Shown in pieces: positions 7,281 through 13,272 of a stretch of 13,272 nucleotides of DNA. A program made the translations under genes and the position numbers. The notes under the pieces were generated by a model, which was given only the letters and a program-made list of their open reading frames with translations, was not told the origin of the DNA and ran no database searches. The DNA comes from Victivallis vadensis. Lineage in GTDB: Bacteria > Verrucomicrobiota > Lentisphaeria > Victivallales > GWF2-50-93. Location: NCBI GenBank assembly GCA_020718525.1, contig DYRX01000087.1:1-13272 (forward strand), given 5' to 3'. The stretch's first letter is position 1; the number at the start of each line of letters is the position of its first letter.

Positions 7281-9667
7281 AGATGTCCGCGATCGCGGCG
7301 GGCCTGGTCCTGCTTGTCCAATGCGCATCTCCTGCCACCTCCTTTGCCGGACAGATCAGCGACGACCAGAAAAAGATCTACGCGGACGAGCAGATAAGGC
7401 TTGCGGACGCGCTTAAAAACAGGGGCTACACCGAGCTGGCGGTCAAAGAATATCAGGCGATTGCAAAAGATTTCCAGGGAGAGAAAGTTTCCGCGGACGC
7501 CTGGCTCGGCCTGGCCGAATGCTACCACGCCATGGGAAAGAATGAACTCTGCATTGACGCATATGAGAACTATCTGAAGAAGTTTCCCGATCTCCCCACC
7601 ACCGAAGCCGTCAAAATATCCTACGCGGAAACTTTGGCGGAAATTGATCCTGCCAAAGAGGATTCTGCTCTCGCAATAATGAAGGAGATAGCTAAGTCTG
7701 GAAAAAGCGGGAGCGTGCGTGACTTCGCCCTCTTTTCCATTGGAAAATTCCATCTGAAGCGTGGAAGGGAGTCCGATGCCGCAAACGCATTTTCAGAATT
7801 GTCATCTAGGGAAATCAGATCTTCGGCGGACATCCACAGATTTCTTGCCACTATGGAGCTCGCATTGCTCCTGAGGAAGTCAGATCTGAAAAAGTCAATC
7901 GCTCTTCTTGACAGGATTTCCACGCTGGACTGCCTCGACTGCGGAGAGAGATGCGCCGCAATAAAGCTGACAGCCCAAATCCTTGGAGAGTCCGGAGACT
8001 ATGCTGGCGCGGCGGAGAAATACAAGGATCTCTATGTGAAAAGCTTTGGTACGGACGAGTCGGACAGCGCCGTCATAGGCTTTACGGAAAGTCTGCTTGC
8101 CAATGGCAGTTCGACAAGGGTGATCCGCGAGTCGGCGGCATTTCTGCCCTCAATGAAATCTGAAGAGAAAAGGATCAGGCTAGTCTCGCTTCTCGCAGAG
8201 GCGTTCGACAAGGAGAATGATTCTGAGAGGGCGGAGGAATATTGCAGAATCGCGCTCAGTTCCACTGCCGGGACTCCCGAAGACTGCGGAAAATGCGCGG
8301 AAATTCTCCTCTCTATCATGGCGAAGAAAACGGATCCTCAGCTTGTCTTGGCGGAGGCTAGAAAACTAATTGCCTCCGGAAAAATATCTGATCAGTCCAA
8401 ACGCAGGATTGTCGGGCAGATCGCCTCTCTGGGCGACAAGATAGGAAATGAAAGACTTCGCGATACGCTTATTGACGCTGAAAATTCCGCCGGGACAAAG
8501 GACGAGGCCGACTTCTACCGATACAGGAGAGGTCTGATGGAAAACGAGAGGGGGGATTATTCCGCCGCGCTGACATTGTTCAAGTCTGTGAACAATCCAG
8601 AGCTTAAGCCGTATGAAGAGCTTGAGATTGCAAAGTGTCTGGAAAAGCTTGGACACGAAGAAGATGCATTTGAACACTACAGCAAAGTCGCTGAAATTAC
8701 GGAGCCTTTCGCACTGGCAAAAAGCGCAGTCATGGGTCAGTCTGTACTCGCCCTCAAAAAAGAACAGGTTCAGCAGAACATCAAAGTTTTGAATGACTTC
8801 ATTTCGAAGCATCCCGCCGCAAAAACGGATCCGGACATCATCTTTCATTTGGCTTTTTCCGAAATGAAGGCGAAAAGATTCCCGGAGGCTTCAGCTTCCT
8901 TTGCAAAATGCAGGGAGCTTGCCGGCGAAGGCAGTTCCAACGCCAGAGACGCGGAAATATACGGATGCTGGTCTCTTCTGCTCGAAGACGACTGGAAATC
9001 GGCAGAGAAATCCGCCAGAAAAGTCGCTGAAAATCAGCAGATCCTCAAGGATGCCGATCCGGATTTTCTTTTTATTCTGGGAAAATCACTCCGCGCTCAC
9101 GGACTGCATGCTCTGGCGGTTTCGCCTCTCTCCATAGTCAGCGACAAGAGATCCAATCCCAGGCAGATGCTCGACGAATGCGACTACGAACTCGCTTTGT
9201 CCCTTAAGGAGATCGGAAAGCCTGACGATGCGCTCAAGAGGCTTGACGAGATTGAGAAATCTCCGTCACCCGATCTGGATCTGCTTTCGCGGTCTCGGGC
9301 GCTTGCAGGAGAAATCAATCTGACGATTGGAAACAAGACTGAGGCTGTGGAGCGCTTTGAAAGATGTCTTTCCGCTCCGAAAAACAGGAATTCCGCGGCG
9401 CGCGCCCGTCTGGGACTGGCAAAGATATTTTCCGAAAGCCCGGAGCACTTGGAGACGGCGTCATCCTACGCGATACAGGTTTTCATCAGCTCCGAAGATC
9501 CGCAGACAATAGCCGAGGCCATGCTTCTTCACATGAAAATATGCATCGAATCCGGAAAGACCGCTGAAGCAAAAAAAACCTATTCGGAATACAAGCGGAG
9601 GTTTCCGGCGACTATTGCTCCGGACGAAAAGTCTGCGGCGATCCTTAAACAGCTTGAATCTCCCTGA
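7277..9667 (+). CDS. Large exported tetratricopeptide-repeat protein
   Basis: A 796-residue protein with a signal peptide ending in SFA before GQISDD (cleavage after about residue 24) and no other membrane segment, so it is probably periplasmic. Most of the chain is helical TPR-like units with small/large alternation. Examples are AWLGLAECYHAMGKNELCIDAYENYL, PYEELEIAKCLEKLGHEEDAFEHYSKV, IIFHLAFSEMKAKRFPEASASF and ALSLKEIGKPDDALKRLDEI (each part of a roughly 34-residue unit). Cys219/222/226 (CLDCGERC) and Cys337/340 (CGKC) are unusual in an exported protein. I chose GTG 7277 because AAGGAGG lies 6 bp upstream and the start overlaps the exbD-like stop (GTGA); ATG 7283 is the alternative. LVQC at 13-16 is a poor lipobox because of Gln before Cys. 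Given the operon, it probably scaffolds or couples the ExbBD-like motor in the periplasm; its exact function is unknown. Confidence 0.85.
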   Translation: MKMSAIAAGLVLLVQCASPATSFAGQISDDQKKIYADEQIRLADALKNRGYTELAVKEYQAIAKDFQGEKVSADAWLGLAECYHAMGKNELCIDAYENYLKKFPDLPTTEAVKISYAETLAEIDPAKEDSALAIMKEIAKSGKSGSVRDFALFSIGKFHLKRGRESDAANAFSELSSREIRSSADIHRFLATMELALLLRKSDLKKSIALLDRISTLDCLDCGERCAAIKLTAQILGESGDYAGAAEKYKDLYVKSFGTDESDSAVIGFTESLLANGSSTRVIRESAAFLPSMKSEEKRIRLVSLLAEAFDKENDSERAEEYCRIALSSTAGTPEDCGKCAEILLSIMAKKTDPQLVLAEARKLIASGKISDQSKRRIVGQIASLGDKIGNERLRDTLIDAENSAGTKDEADFYRYRRGLMENERGDYSAALTLFKSVNNPELKPYEELEIAKCLEKLGHEEDAFEHYSKVAEITEPFALAKSAVMGQSVLALKKEQVQQNIKVLNDFISKHPAAKTDPDIIFHLAFSEMKAKRFPEASASFAKCRELAGEGSSNARDAEIYGCWSLLLEDDWKSAEKSARKVAENQQILKDADPDFLFILGKSLRAHGLHALAVSPLSIVSDKRSNPRQMLDECDYELALSLKEIGKPDDALKRLDEIEKSPSPDLDLLSRSRALAGEINLTIGNKTEAVERFERCLSAPKNRNSAARARLGLAKIFSESPEHLETASSYAIQVFISSEDPQTIAEAMLLHMKICIESGKTAEAKKTYSEYKRRFPATIAPDEKSAAILKQLESP

Positions 9668-9693
9668 AAGCAATCCTTTAACCTGGAAAAACC

Positions 9694-9954
9694 ATGGAAC
9701 AACCCCCAATAATATCTGATAACGACGCTGTAAATTTCGTCTTTTCCCTATGCGTGCGCCTCCTTCTCTGGCTCGCATCCTTTTTTGGCATTAGCTACAA
9801 CACGATCAATATCATCATTTTCTGCGTGATATGGCCCCTTCTGACTCTTGCAATGGCGGCATTGATCGTCTTTCAGTTTTTCAGGATCCGCAAACTGAAG
9901 AAGAAGCTCGGAGCTATGGACATGCAGAAGAAACGTGATTCGAGACACAGCTAA
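9694..9954 (+). CDS. Small two-helix membrane protein of unknown function
   Basis: An 86-residue protein with two predicted membrane helices, about 12-31 (VNFVFSLCVRLLLWLASFFG) and 38-63 (INIIIFCVIWPLLTLAMAAL onward). A strongly basic tail follows (RIRKLKKKLG, then QKKRDSR). By the positive-inside rule the C-terminus is cytoplasmic, and with two helices so is the N-terminus. There is no motif I recognise as catalytic. The ribosome-binding site is weak (TGGA ahead of the ATG), and the start is 26 bp after the TPR gene stop, so translation may depend on upstream ribosomes. It ends 1 bp before the start of the phosphatase-like gene, suggesting that the two products work together; it could be a membrane anchor for that protein. 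I do not recognise the family. Confidence 0.75.
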   Translation: MEQPPIISDNDAVNFVFSLCVRLLLWLASFFGISYNTINIIIFCVIWPLLTLAMAALIVFQFFRIRKLKKKLGAMDMQKKRDSRHS

Positions 9955-9955
9955 G

Positions 9956-11248
9956 ATGAAAAAGACACTTGTAGTTCAAGTTGCCGCTCTCGGCTATGAG
10001 TTCTGGGAACGGAATCGCCGTGCCAAGTTCTGGGAGCGCCTGAGCCCCAAGCCGATACATACAGTCTTTCCTGCCCTGACTTGTCCTGTCCAGGCAAGCT
10101 TCAGGACAGCTCTTGCCCCGGAAAAGCATGGGGTTCTTGCGAACGGATATTTTGACCGGACTCTGAAAAAAAGTTTTTTTTGGGAGCAGAGCTCCAATAT
10201 TTGCGGCAATAGGAGAATCTGGGACAGTTTCAGGCATAACGGAGGAACTGTCGGACAAATATGCTGGCAGAACAGCATTGGACAGGACAGCGACATGCTT
10301 TTGTCTCCGATGCCGGTCCACAAGCATCACGGGGGGATGATACAGGCATGCTACTCGCGGCCGTCAGGGCTCTACGAAGATCTATGCGGAAGCATAGGCA
10401 GTAAATTCAATCTCTTCAGCTACTGGGGACCCTTCGCGTCGCTTAAATCAAGCAGATGGATCGTTGACGCGGCAAGCTCTCTTCTTGAATCGAAACGGGC
10501 GCCAGATCTTTTTCTTGTGTATATTCCGCATCTTGACTACGCACTTCAGAAGCACGGATCGGAATCTCCTCATGCCGCCAAAGCAATGCTCGAACTGGAA
10601 GGATTACTTGAAAAACTTCTATCCTCCGCAAAAGCCGCGTCATATTCGACTCTGCTCTTCGGCGACTATGCCATCGTTCCCGCCAGAAAGGCGATTTTTC
10701 CGAATAGAATTCTATTTTCCGAATCGCTCTTCAGGTGCAGGACAGTCAATGGAATGCTGTACCCGGACATCTGGAGTTCTGACGCATTTGCGCTCTGCGA
10801 TCACCAGGTTGCGCATGTCTACTTGGACAATCCCTCTATTTCGGCCCAAGTTAAAAAGATATTCCATGATGTGGATGGAATCGAGCAAATCCACGATGGA
10901 AATGCCGTAAGCGGTCCGAATTCGCCAGATTTGACTCTGGAAGCCAAGCCAGGATTCTGGTTCGCATATCCCTGGTGGGACAAAAAGAACCAAGCCCCTG
11001 ATTTTGCAGGGCATGTTGACATCCACAGCAAGCCCGGCTTTGATCCTTGCGAACTGTTCATGTCCCTCTGGCCTCCAATGAGCATTTCATCCGACACAGA
11101 GAAAGTGAAAGGGACTCACGGCGGGTCTCAACTGGACATGCACAAAGTTTTTTCAGGAGGAGAATGCGATTTTGTCGCCTCGGAAGATAAAGAGCTGACC
11201 CAACTTGCCCTGAAACTGGAAGATGCTCTCTGTAAATGCCTCTCTTGA
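9956..11248 (+). CDS. Alkaline-phosphatase-superfamily protein (type I phosphodiesterase / nucleotide pyrophosphatase fold), divergent metal site
   Basis: A 430-residue protein with the outline of type I phosphodiesterase/nucleotide pyrophosphatases: VFPALTCPVQASFRTALAP around the nucleophile, HGVLANGYFD, PHLDYALQKHG, LLFGDYAIV, VDIHSKPGFDP and a late KGTHGGS. Thr42 would be the nucleophile and Asp194, Asp237 and His388 (or His357) metal ligands. Three usual ligands are replaced: the first-strand Asp (VQVAALG here), the His after LDY (Gln198) and the His of the DHG motif (Tyr238). From memory, the phosphodiesterase-like proteins of the cyanobacterial and algal-symbiont ebo cluster share this pattern (WGP.tSIKSS, DHQVAH, KPGYDP); no other ebo gene is here. 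No signal peptide is seen. ATG 9956 lies 1 bp after the previous stop; GTG 9935 is a less likely start. Substrate unknown, and activity may be altered or lost. Confidence 0.85.
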   Translation: MKKTLVVQVAALGYEFWERNRRAKFWERLSPKPIHTVFPALTCPVQASFRTALAPEKHGVLANGYFDRTLKKSFFWEQSSNICGNRRIWDSFRHNGGTVGQICWQNSIGQDSDMLLSPMPVHKHHGGMIQACYSRPSGLYEDLCGSIGSKFNLFSYWGPFASLKSSRWIVDAASSLLESKRAPDLFLVYIPHLDYALQKHGSESPHAAKAMLELEGLLEKLLSSAKAASYSTLLFGDYAIVPARKAIFPNRILFSESLFRCRTVNGMLYPDIWSSDAFALCDHQVAHVYLDNPSISAQVKKIFHDVDGIEQIHDGNAVSGPNSPDLTLEAKPGFWFAYPWWDKKNQAPDFAGHVDIHSKPGFDPCELFMSLWPPMSISSDTEKVKGTHGGSQLDMHKVFSGGECDFVASEDKELTQLALKLEDALCKCLS

Positions 11249-11259
11249 ATTTCACGTCA

Positions 11260-11275
11260 TGGCACATATATTGAC
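11260..11275 (+). promoter_or_regulatory. Sigma-54-like promoter site upstream of the sigma-54 response regulator
   Basis: TGGCACATATATTGAC closely matches the sigma-54 -24/-12 consensus TGGCACG-N4-TTGCA: the TGGCAC box is perfect, the GG-to-G spacing is correct (GG-N10) and TTG is present. The usually invariant GC of the -12 box is GA here, which normally weakens such promoters strongly. It starts 12 bp after the phosphatase-like gene stop and about 230 bp before the NtrC-type gene, so it could give autoregulation. A separate perfect TATAAT at 11317-11322 offers a housekeeping alternative, though its -35 (TTCTTG at 17 bp) is poor. Confidence 0.35.
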
Positions 11276-11354
11276 TCGGGAGTAAGTTCGGACTTCTTGA
11301 GCCGTATAGGGATAATTATAATCTTATGGAAAATACACATGTTGGATTTGTTTC

Positions 11355-11447
11355 AATCGGGGTCGGCGTCGCTATCGGAATCGGAATCGATGCATGGGAA
11401 TAATATTCGATCCCAATCCCGATTCCGACCCCGAGACCGATAAATCC
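11355..11447. repeat. Degenerate hexanucleotide repeat in inverted arms (possible large hairpin)
   Basis: The plus strand reads as 6-bp units of TCGGNN type (TCGGGG, TCGGCG, TCGCTA, TCGGAA, TCGGAA) from 11357. After a short AT-rich centre around 11395-11407 it continues as the complementary type (CCCAAT, CCCGAT, TCCGAC, CCCGAG and so on). The outer 10 bp pair perfectly: TCGGGGTCGG at 11357-11366 with CCGACCCCGA at 11425-11434. The inner units pair imperfectly. As expected for a hexamer repeat, three reading frames give alternating dipeptides (Gly-Ile, Asp-Ser, Arg-Phe), a hallmark of repeat DNA rather than real protein. It lies between the phosphatase-like gene and the response regulator, and could act as an RNA structure in the leader or be a simple or mobile repeat. 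Confidence 0.7.
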
Positions 11448-11501
11448 CAATAACAGCAGATTCCGCAGACATTGTCCACCAATCCAAACCCGGCTTGCCA
11501 T

Positions 11502-12932
11502 ATGCACATGAGAGACGCAAGAAAAAAAGCTCTGATCGTTGACGACGAGCCGCAGATTTGCAATTTGCTTCTTCAGTTTCTTGAATCATCAGGCTACAGA
11601 GCAGAAACAGCCTGCAACGGGTTGGAAGCATTGCAGAAGCTTGAAGCAACACAAAATGCCGGAAATCCATTCGACCTGATTCTTTGCGATGTCAGAATGC
11701 CACTGATGGACGGCATCGAATTTCTCGCAAAATCAAAGGACAAACTTTTTCCAGCCACAGTAATAATGATGTCTGGCTACGAAGACACTGGAGCTGTTGT
11801 CAAGGCAATGAAACTTGGGGCGGAGGACTACATTGACAAGCCTCTCGGCCTTGAGAAACTGCGCATGGTTTTGAACAAGACCGACAAGCTGATCAAGCTG
11901 AAAAAAGAAAATTTGCTTCTGAAAGAGCGCCTGGACAAGCTTGACTTGGGCGTGGAGCTTGAAGGATTGGCGCACAGTCCAGCCATGCGCGAGGTCTATC
12001 ACCTGGCATTCAAGGCGGCAAAATTCCCGATCACAGTGCTTGTCATCGGAGAAAGCGGCACCGGGAAGGAACTGATCGCAAGAAACATTCACTTCAGAAG
12101 CGAACGTGCTGACAGGCCACTGGTCTCCGTGAATTGTGGCAGTATAACGGAAACCCTGATGGAAAGCGAATTCTTTGGCTATAAAAAAGGTGCGTTCACC
12201 GATGCAAAAGAGGACCGGGCGGGGCTATTCGAGGAAGCGGATGGAGGCACAATCTTTCTCGATGAAATAGGCGAGCTTCCTCTTTCCATGCAGGTAAAAC
12301 TGCTTAGAGTCCTTCAAGAGGGTGAAATAAAGCCGGTCGGGAGCGCCAACACAAAAAAGGTTGATGTGCGGATAATTGCAGCGACTGCCAGAGATCTTCA
12401 TGCCGAGCTGGAAAAGGGGACTTTTCGCAACGACCTCTTTTATCGGATCAACGCTCTCACAATATCTCTCCCGCCTTTAAGGGATAGGATGGAGGAACTG
12501 CCCGCGCTATGCGAAGAGTTCCTCAAAAGGCACAGCAGTCGCCTGGGCAGGAAGATCAGCTCCATTTCGTCTGAATCAATTGATTTGCTCTTGAAATATC
12601 CATGGCCTGGAAACATCAGAGAGCTCGAAAACGTGATTGAAAGGGCAATTGTCCTCTCCCATGACGACTCCCTGCAGGCAAAGGATTTCCCGGCAAATAT
12701 ACGTAATTATTCGGGGAATCCAGCTCTCGCTTCCATTCAAAGAGTCGAGCCCGCAAGCCAGCCGGACCAGGACTCATTTTCACTTAAAAAAGCGAAGAAA
12801 GAACTCGAAATAAAAATGATATGCAACGCCTTGGAAGCCACAAAAGGCAACCGAACACATGCCGCACGCCTCCTCGAAATCAGCCATCCTTCACTCCTCA
12901 GCAAAATAAAAGAGTTCGGCATTGACAAATAA
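11502..12932 (+). CDS. NtrC-family sigma-54-dependent response regulator
   Basis: A 476-residue (from ATG 11502) two-component activator with three domains. The receiver (about 8-120) has acidic Asp14-Asp15, phosphoacceptor Asp63 (LILCDVRMPLMDG), Ser91 (MMSGYED) and Lys113 (DYIDKPLG). The AAA+ sigma-54 interaction domain (about 155-390) has Walker A GESGTGKE at 183-190, the sigma-54 contact loop as GAFTDA at 230-235 (consensus GAFTGA), Walker B GTIFLDE at 249-255 and the FRNDLFYRIN arginine-finger region near 308. A C-terminal Fis-type helix-turn-helix (about 442-474, NRTHAARLLEISHPSLLSKI) binds DNA. On phosphorylation it should form a ring and open sigma-54 promoters. No partner histidine kinase is in the window. 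No clear Shine-Dalgarno is seen: ATG 11502, ATG 11508 and TTG 11472 are all possible starts. Confidence 0.93.
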   Translation: MHMRDARKKALIVDDEPQICNLLLQFLESSGYRAETACNGLEALQKLEATQNAGNPFDLILCDVRMPLMDGIEFLAKSKDKLFPATVIMMSGYEDTGAVVKAMKLGAEDYIDKPLGLEKLRMVLNKTDKLIKLKKENLLLKERLDKLDLGVELEGLAHSPAMREVYHLAFKAAKFPITVLVIGESGTGKELIARNIHFRSERADRPLVSVNCGSITETLMESEFFGYKKGAFTDAKEDRAGLFEEADGGTIFLDEIGELPLSMQVKLLRVLQEGEIKPVGSANTKKVDVRIIAATARDLHAELEKGTFRNDLFYRINALTISLPPLRDRMEELPALCEEFLKRHSSRLGRKISSISSESIDLLLKYPWPGNIRELENVIERAIVLSHDDSLQAKDFPANIRNYSGNPALASIQRVEPASQPDQDSFSLKKAKKELEIKMICNALEATKGNRTHAARLLEISHPSLLSKIKEFGIDK

Positions 12933-12944
12933 ACGGAAAATCTT

Positions 12945-12957
12945 AACATCAGATGTT
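12945..12957. terminator. Weak hairpin after the response regulator gene (possible terminator)
   Basis: AACATC (12945-12950) and GATGTT (12952-12957) are a perfect inverted repeat with a single central base, so the RNA would form about a 5-bp stem with a 3-base loop. A run of four T overlaps its end (12956-12959), and it begins 13 bp after the stop codon. The stem is short and AT-rich, so it would be a weak intrinsic terminator at best. Confidence 0.3.
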
Positions 12958-13025
12958 TTGAAAATTTAAACTTTTGTGTTTTTTGATAGTTTAGTATTTA
13001 GATATTAGGATTTCGGATTTGGGTT

Positions 13026-13040
13026 GCGGGCGTAGCCCGC
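13026..13040. repeat. Compact GC-rich hairpin
   Basis: GCGGGC, a three-base GTA loop, then GCCCGC: a perfect 6-bp G+C stem standing out sharply in AT-rich DNA. It is not followed by a T-run, so an intrinsic terminator is unlikely. Its form resembles short interspersed palindromes found in intergenic DNA of many bacteria; whether it recurs in this genome cannot be seen from one copy. Confidence 0.5.
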
Positions 13041-13272
13041 CTTAGCAGTCGTCCATAAAATGTTTTTACACCGCATGCAAATAGTTTTATAGCTGCTGTA
13101 AATATATTTAAGAGTTTCCGTTTATTGAGATGCTTGTTTAGGGAGTCATCAAAATATAAATAAAAATTTTACCCAAGGAATGCACCCCAAAATATATTTA
13201 TTATGCAAGAATCTAATTATAAAAGATTTATGCATTTTAGAGGCCATCTTTTCAATGCCCCATATTTTATGA

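Larger units (their letters stand above)
12933..13272. other. AT-rich non-coding tail
   Basis: No gene is supported in these 340 bp, which are clearly richer in A+T than the coding DNA. The stretch holds the weak hairpin after the response regulator gene, a compact GC hairpin at 13026-13040 and long A/T runs. From ATG 13203 a frame stays open to the window edge (beginning MQESNYKRFM). The only Shine-Dalgarno-like AAGGA (13175-13179) is too far upstream for it, so it could be the start of a gene continuing beyond the window, but the evidence is thin. A 30-codon frame from 13180 that stops exactly at 13272 is equally unsupported. Confidence 0.6.

Noticed and set aside
7313..7324. A lipoprotein signal (LVQC) in the TPR protein
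   Set aside because: Gln just before Cys does not fit the lipobox, and a normal signal peptidase I site (SFA before GQ) follows.
11326..11403. A 25-codon frame (starts MENTHVGFVS) over the left arm of the hexamer repeat
   Set aside because: Its Ile-Gly/Val-Gly pattern comes from the DNA repeat itself, and there is no ribosome-binding site.
11316..11670. Minus-strand frames with Gly-Ile, Asp-Ser and Arg-Phe runs
   Set aside because: All three frames read through the same hexanucleotide repeat, and two extend into the response regulator gene antisense. None has a start signal.
13203..13272. Possible truncated gene at the right edge beginning MQESNYKRFM
   Set aside because: Only 23 codons are visible, and the only Shine-Dalgarno-like AAGGA is about 23 bp upstream, too far. 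It is mentioned in the tail entry but not called.

Overview
The window is ordinary bacterial chromosome, about half G+C in its genes, with clear Shine-Dalgarno sites ahead of most of them. A cytoplasmic GH29 alpha-L-fucosidase next to L-fucose isomerase, single-domain ExbB/ExbD proteins, many TPR units and a sigma-54 response regulator suggest a host-glycan-using Gram-negative of the PVC group (Lentisphaerota/Victivallis-like would fit). That placement is inference from gene content, not from a marker gene; proS at 4357-6102 is the best sequence for testing it. No rRNA, tRNA, CRISPR array, transposase gene or recognisable phage gene was found.

Layout. (1) 1-215: short non-coding stretch with small repeats. 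(2) 216-4137: a fucose-use module. An AraC-family regulator on the minus strand is divergent from an alpha-L-fucosidase and L-fucose isomerase pair on the plus strand. The 109-bp divergent intergenic region holds a perfect TATAAT and an 8-bp inverted repeat that could be the operator. (3) 4357-11248: six tightly packed plus-strand genes that look like one operon: prolyl-tRNA synthetase, an ExbB/TolQ-like channel protein, an ExbD/TolR-like protein, a large exported TPR protein, an 86-residue membrane protein and a divergent alkaline-phosphatase-superfamily protein. Junctions are 4-bp overlaps (proS/exbB, exbD/TPR), 1-bp and 3-bp gaps, and one 26-bp gap. (4) 11249-11501: an intergenic region with a near-consensus sigma-54-like site, a TATAAT and a degenerate hexanucleotide repeat arranged as an inverted pair. 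(5) 11502-12932: an NtrC-type sigma-54 response regulator. (6) 12933-13272: an AT-rich non-coding tail with a compact GC hairpin.

How the parts work together. The fucosidase (no signal peptide) would release L-fucose from imported oligosaccharides and FucI would convert it to L-fuculose; no kinase, aldolase or transporter is in the window. In the second operon, the ExbB/ExbD pair should form an inner-membrane proton-driven motor, and the exported TPR protein is its most likely periplasmic partner; no TonB or TolA is present. The ExbB-like protein has Met where Escherichia coli ExbB has its TM3 glutamate, while the ExbD aspartate is kept. The phosphatase-like protein has lost several canonical metal ligands. 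The least explained part is this operon's motor/TPR/small-membrane-protein/phosphatase-like combination joined to proS. I see no clear evidence of a wholly new defence or mobile system.
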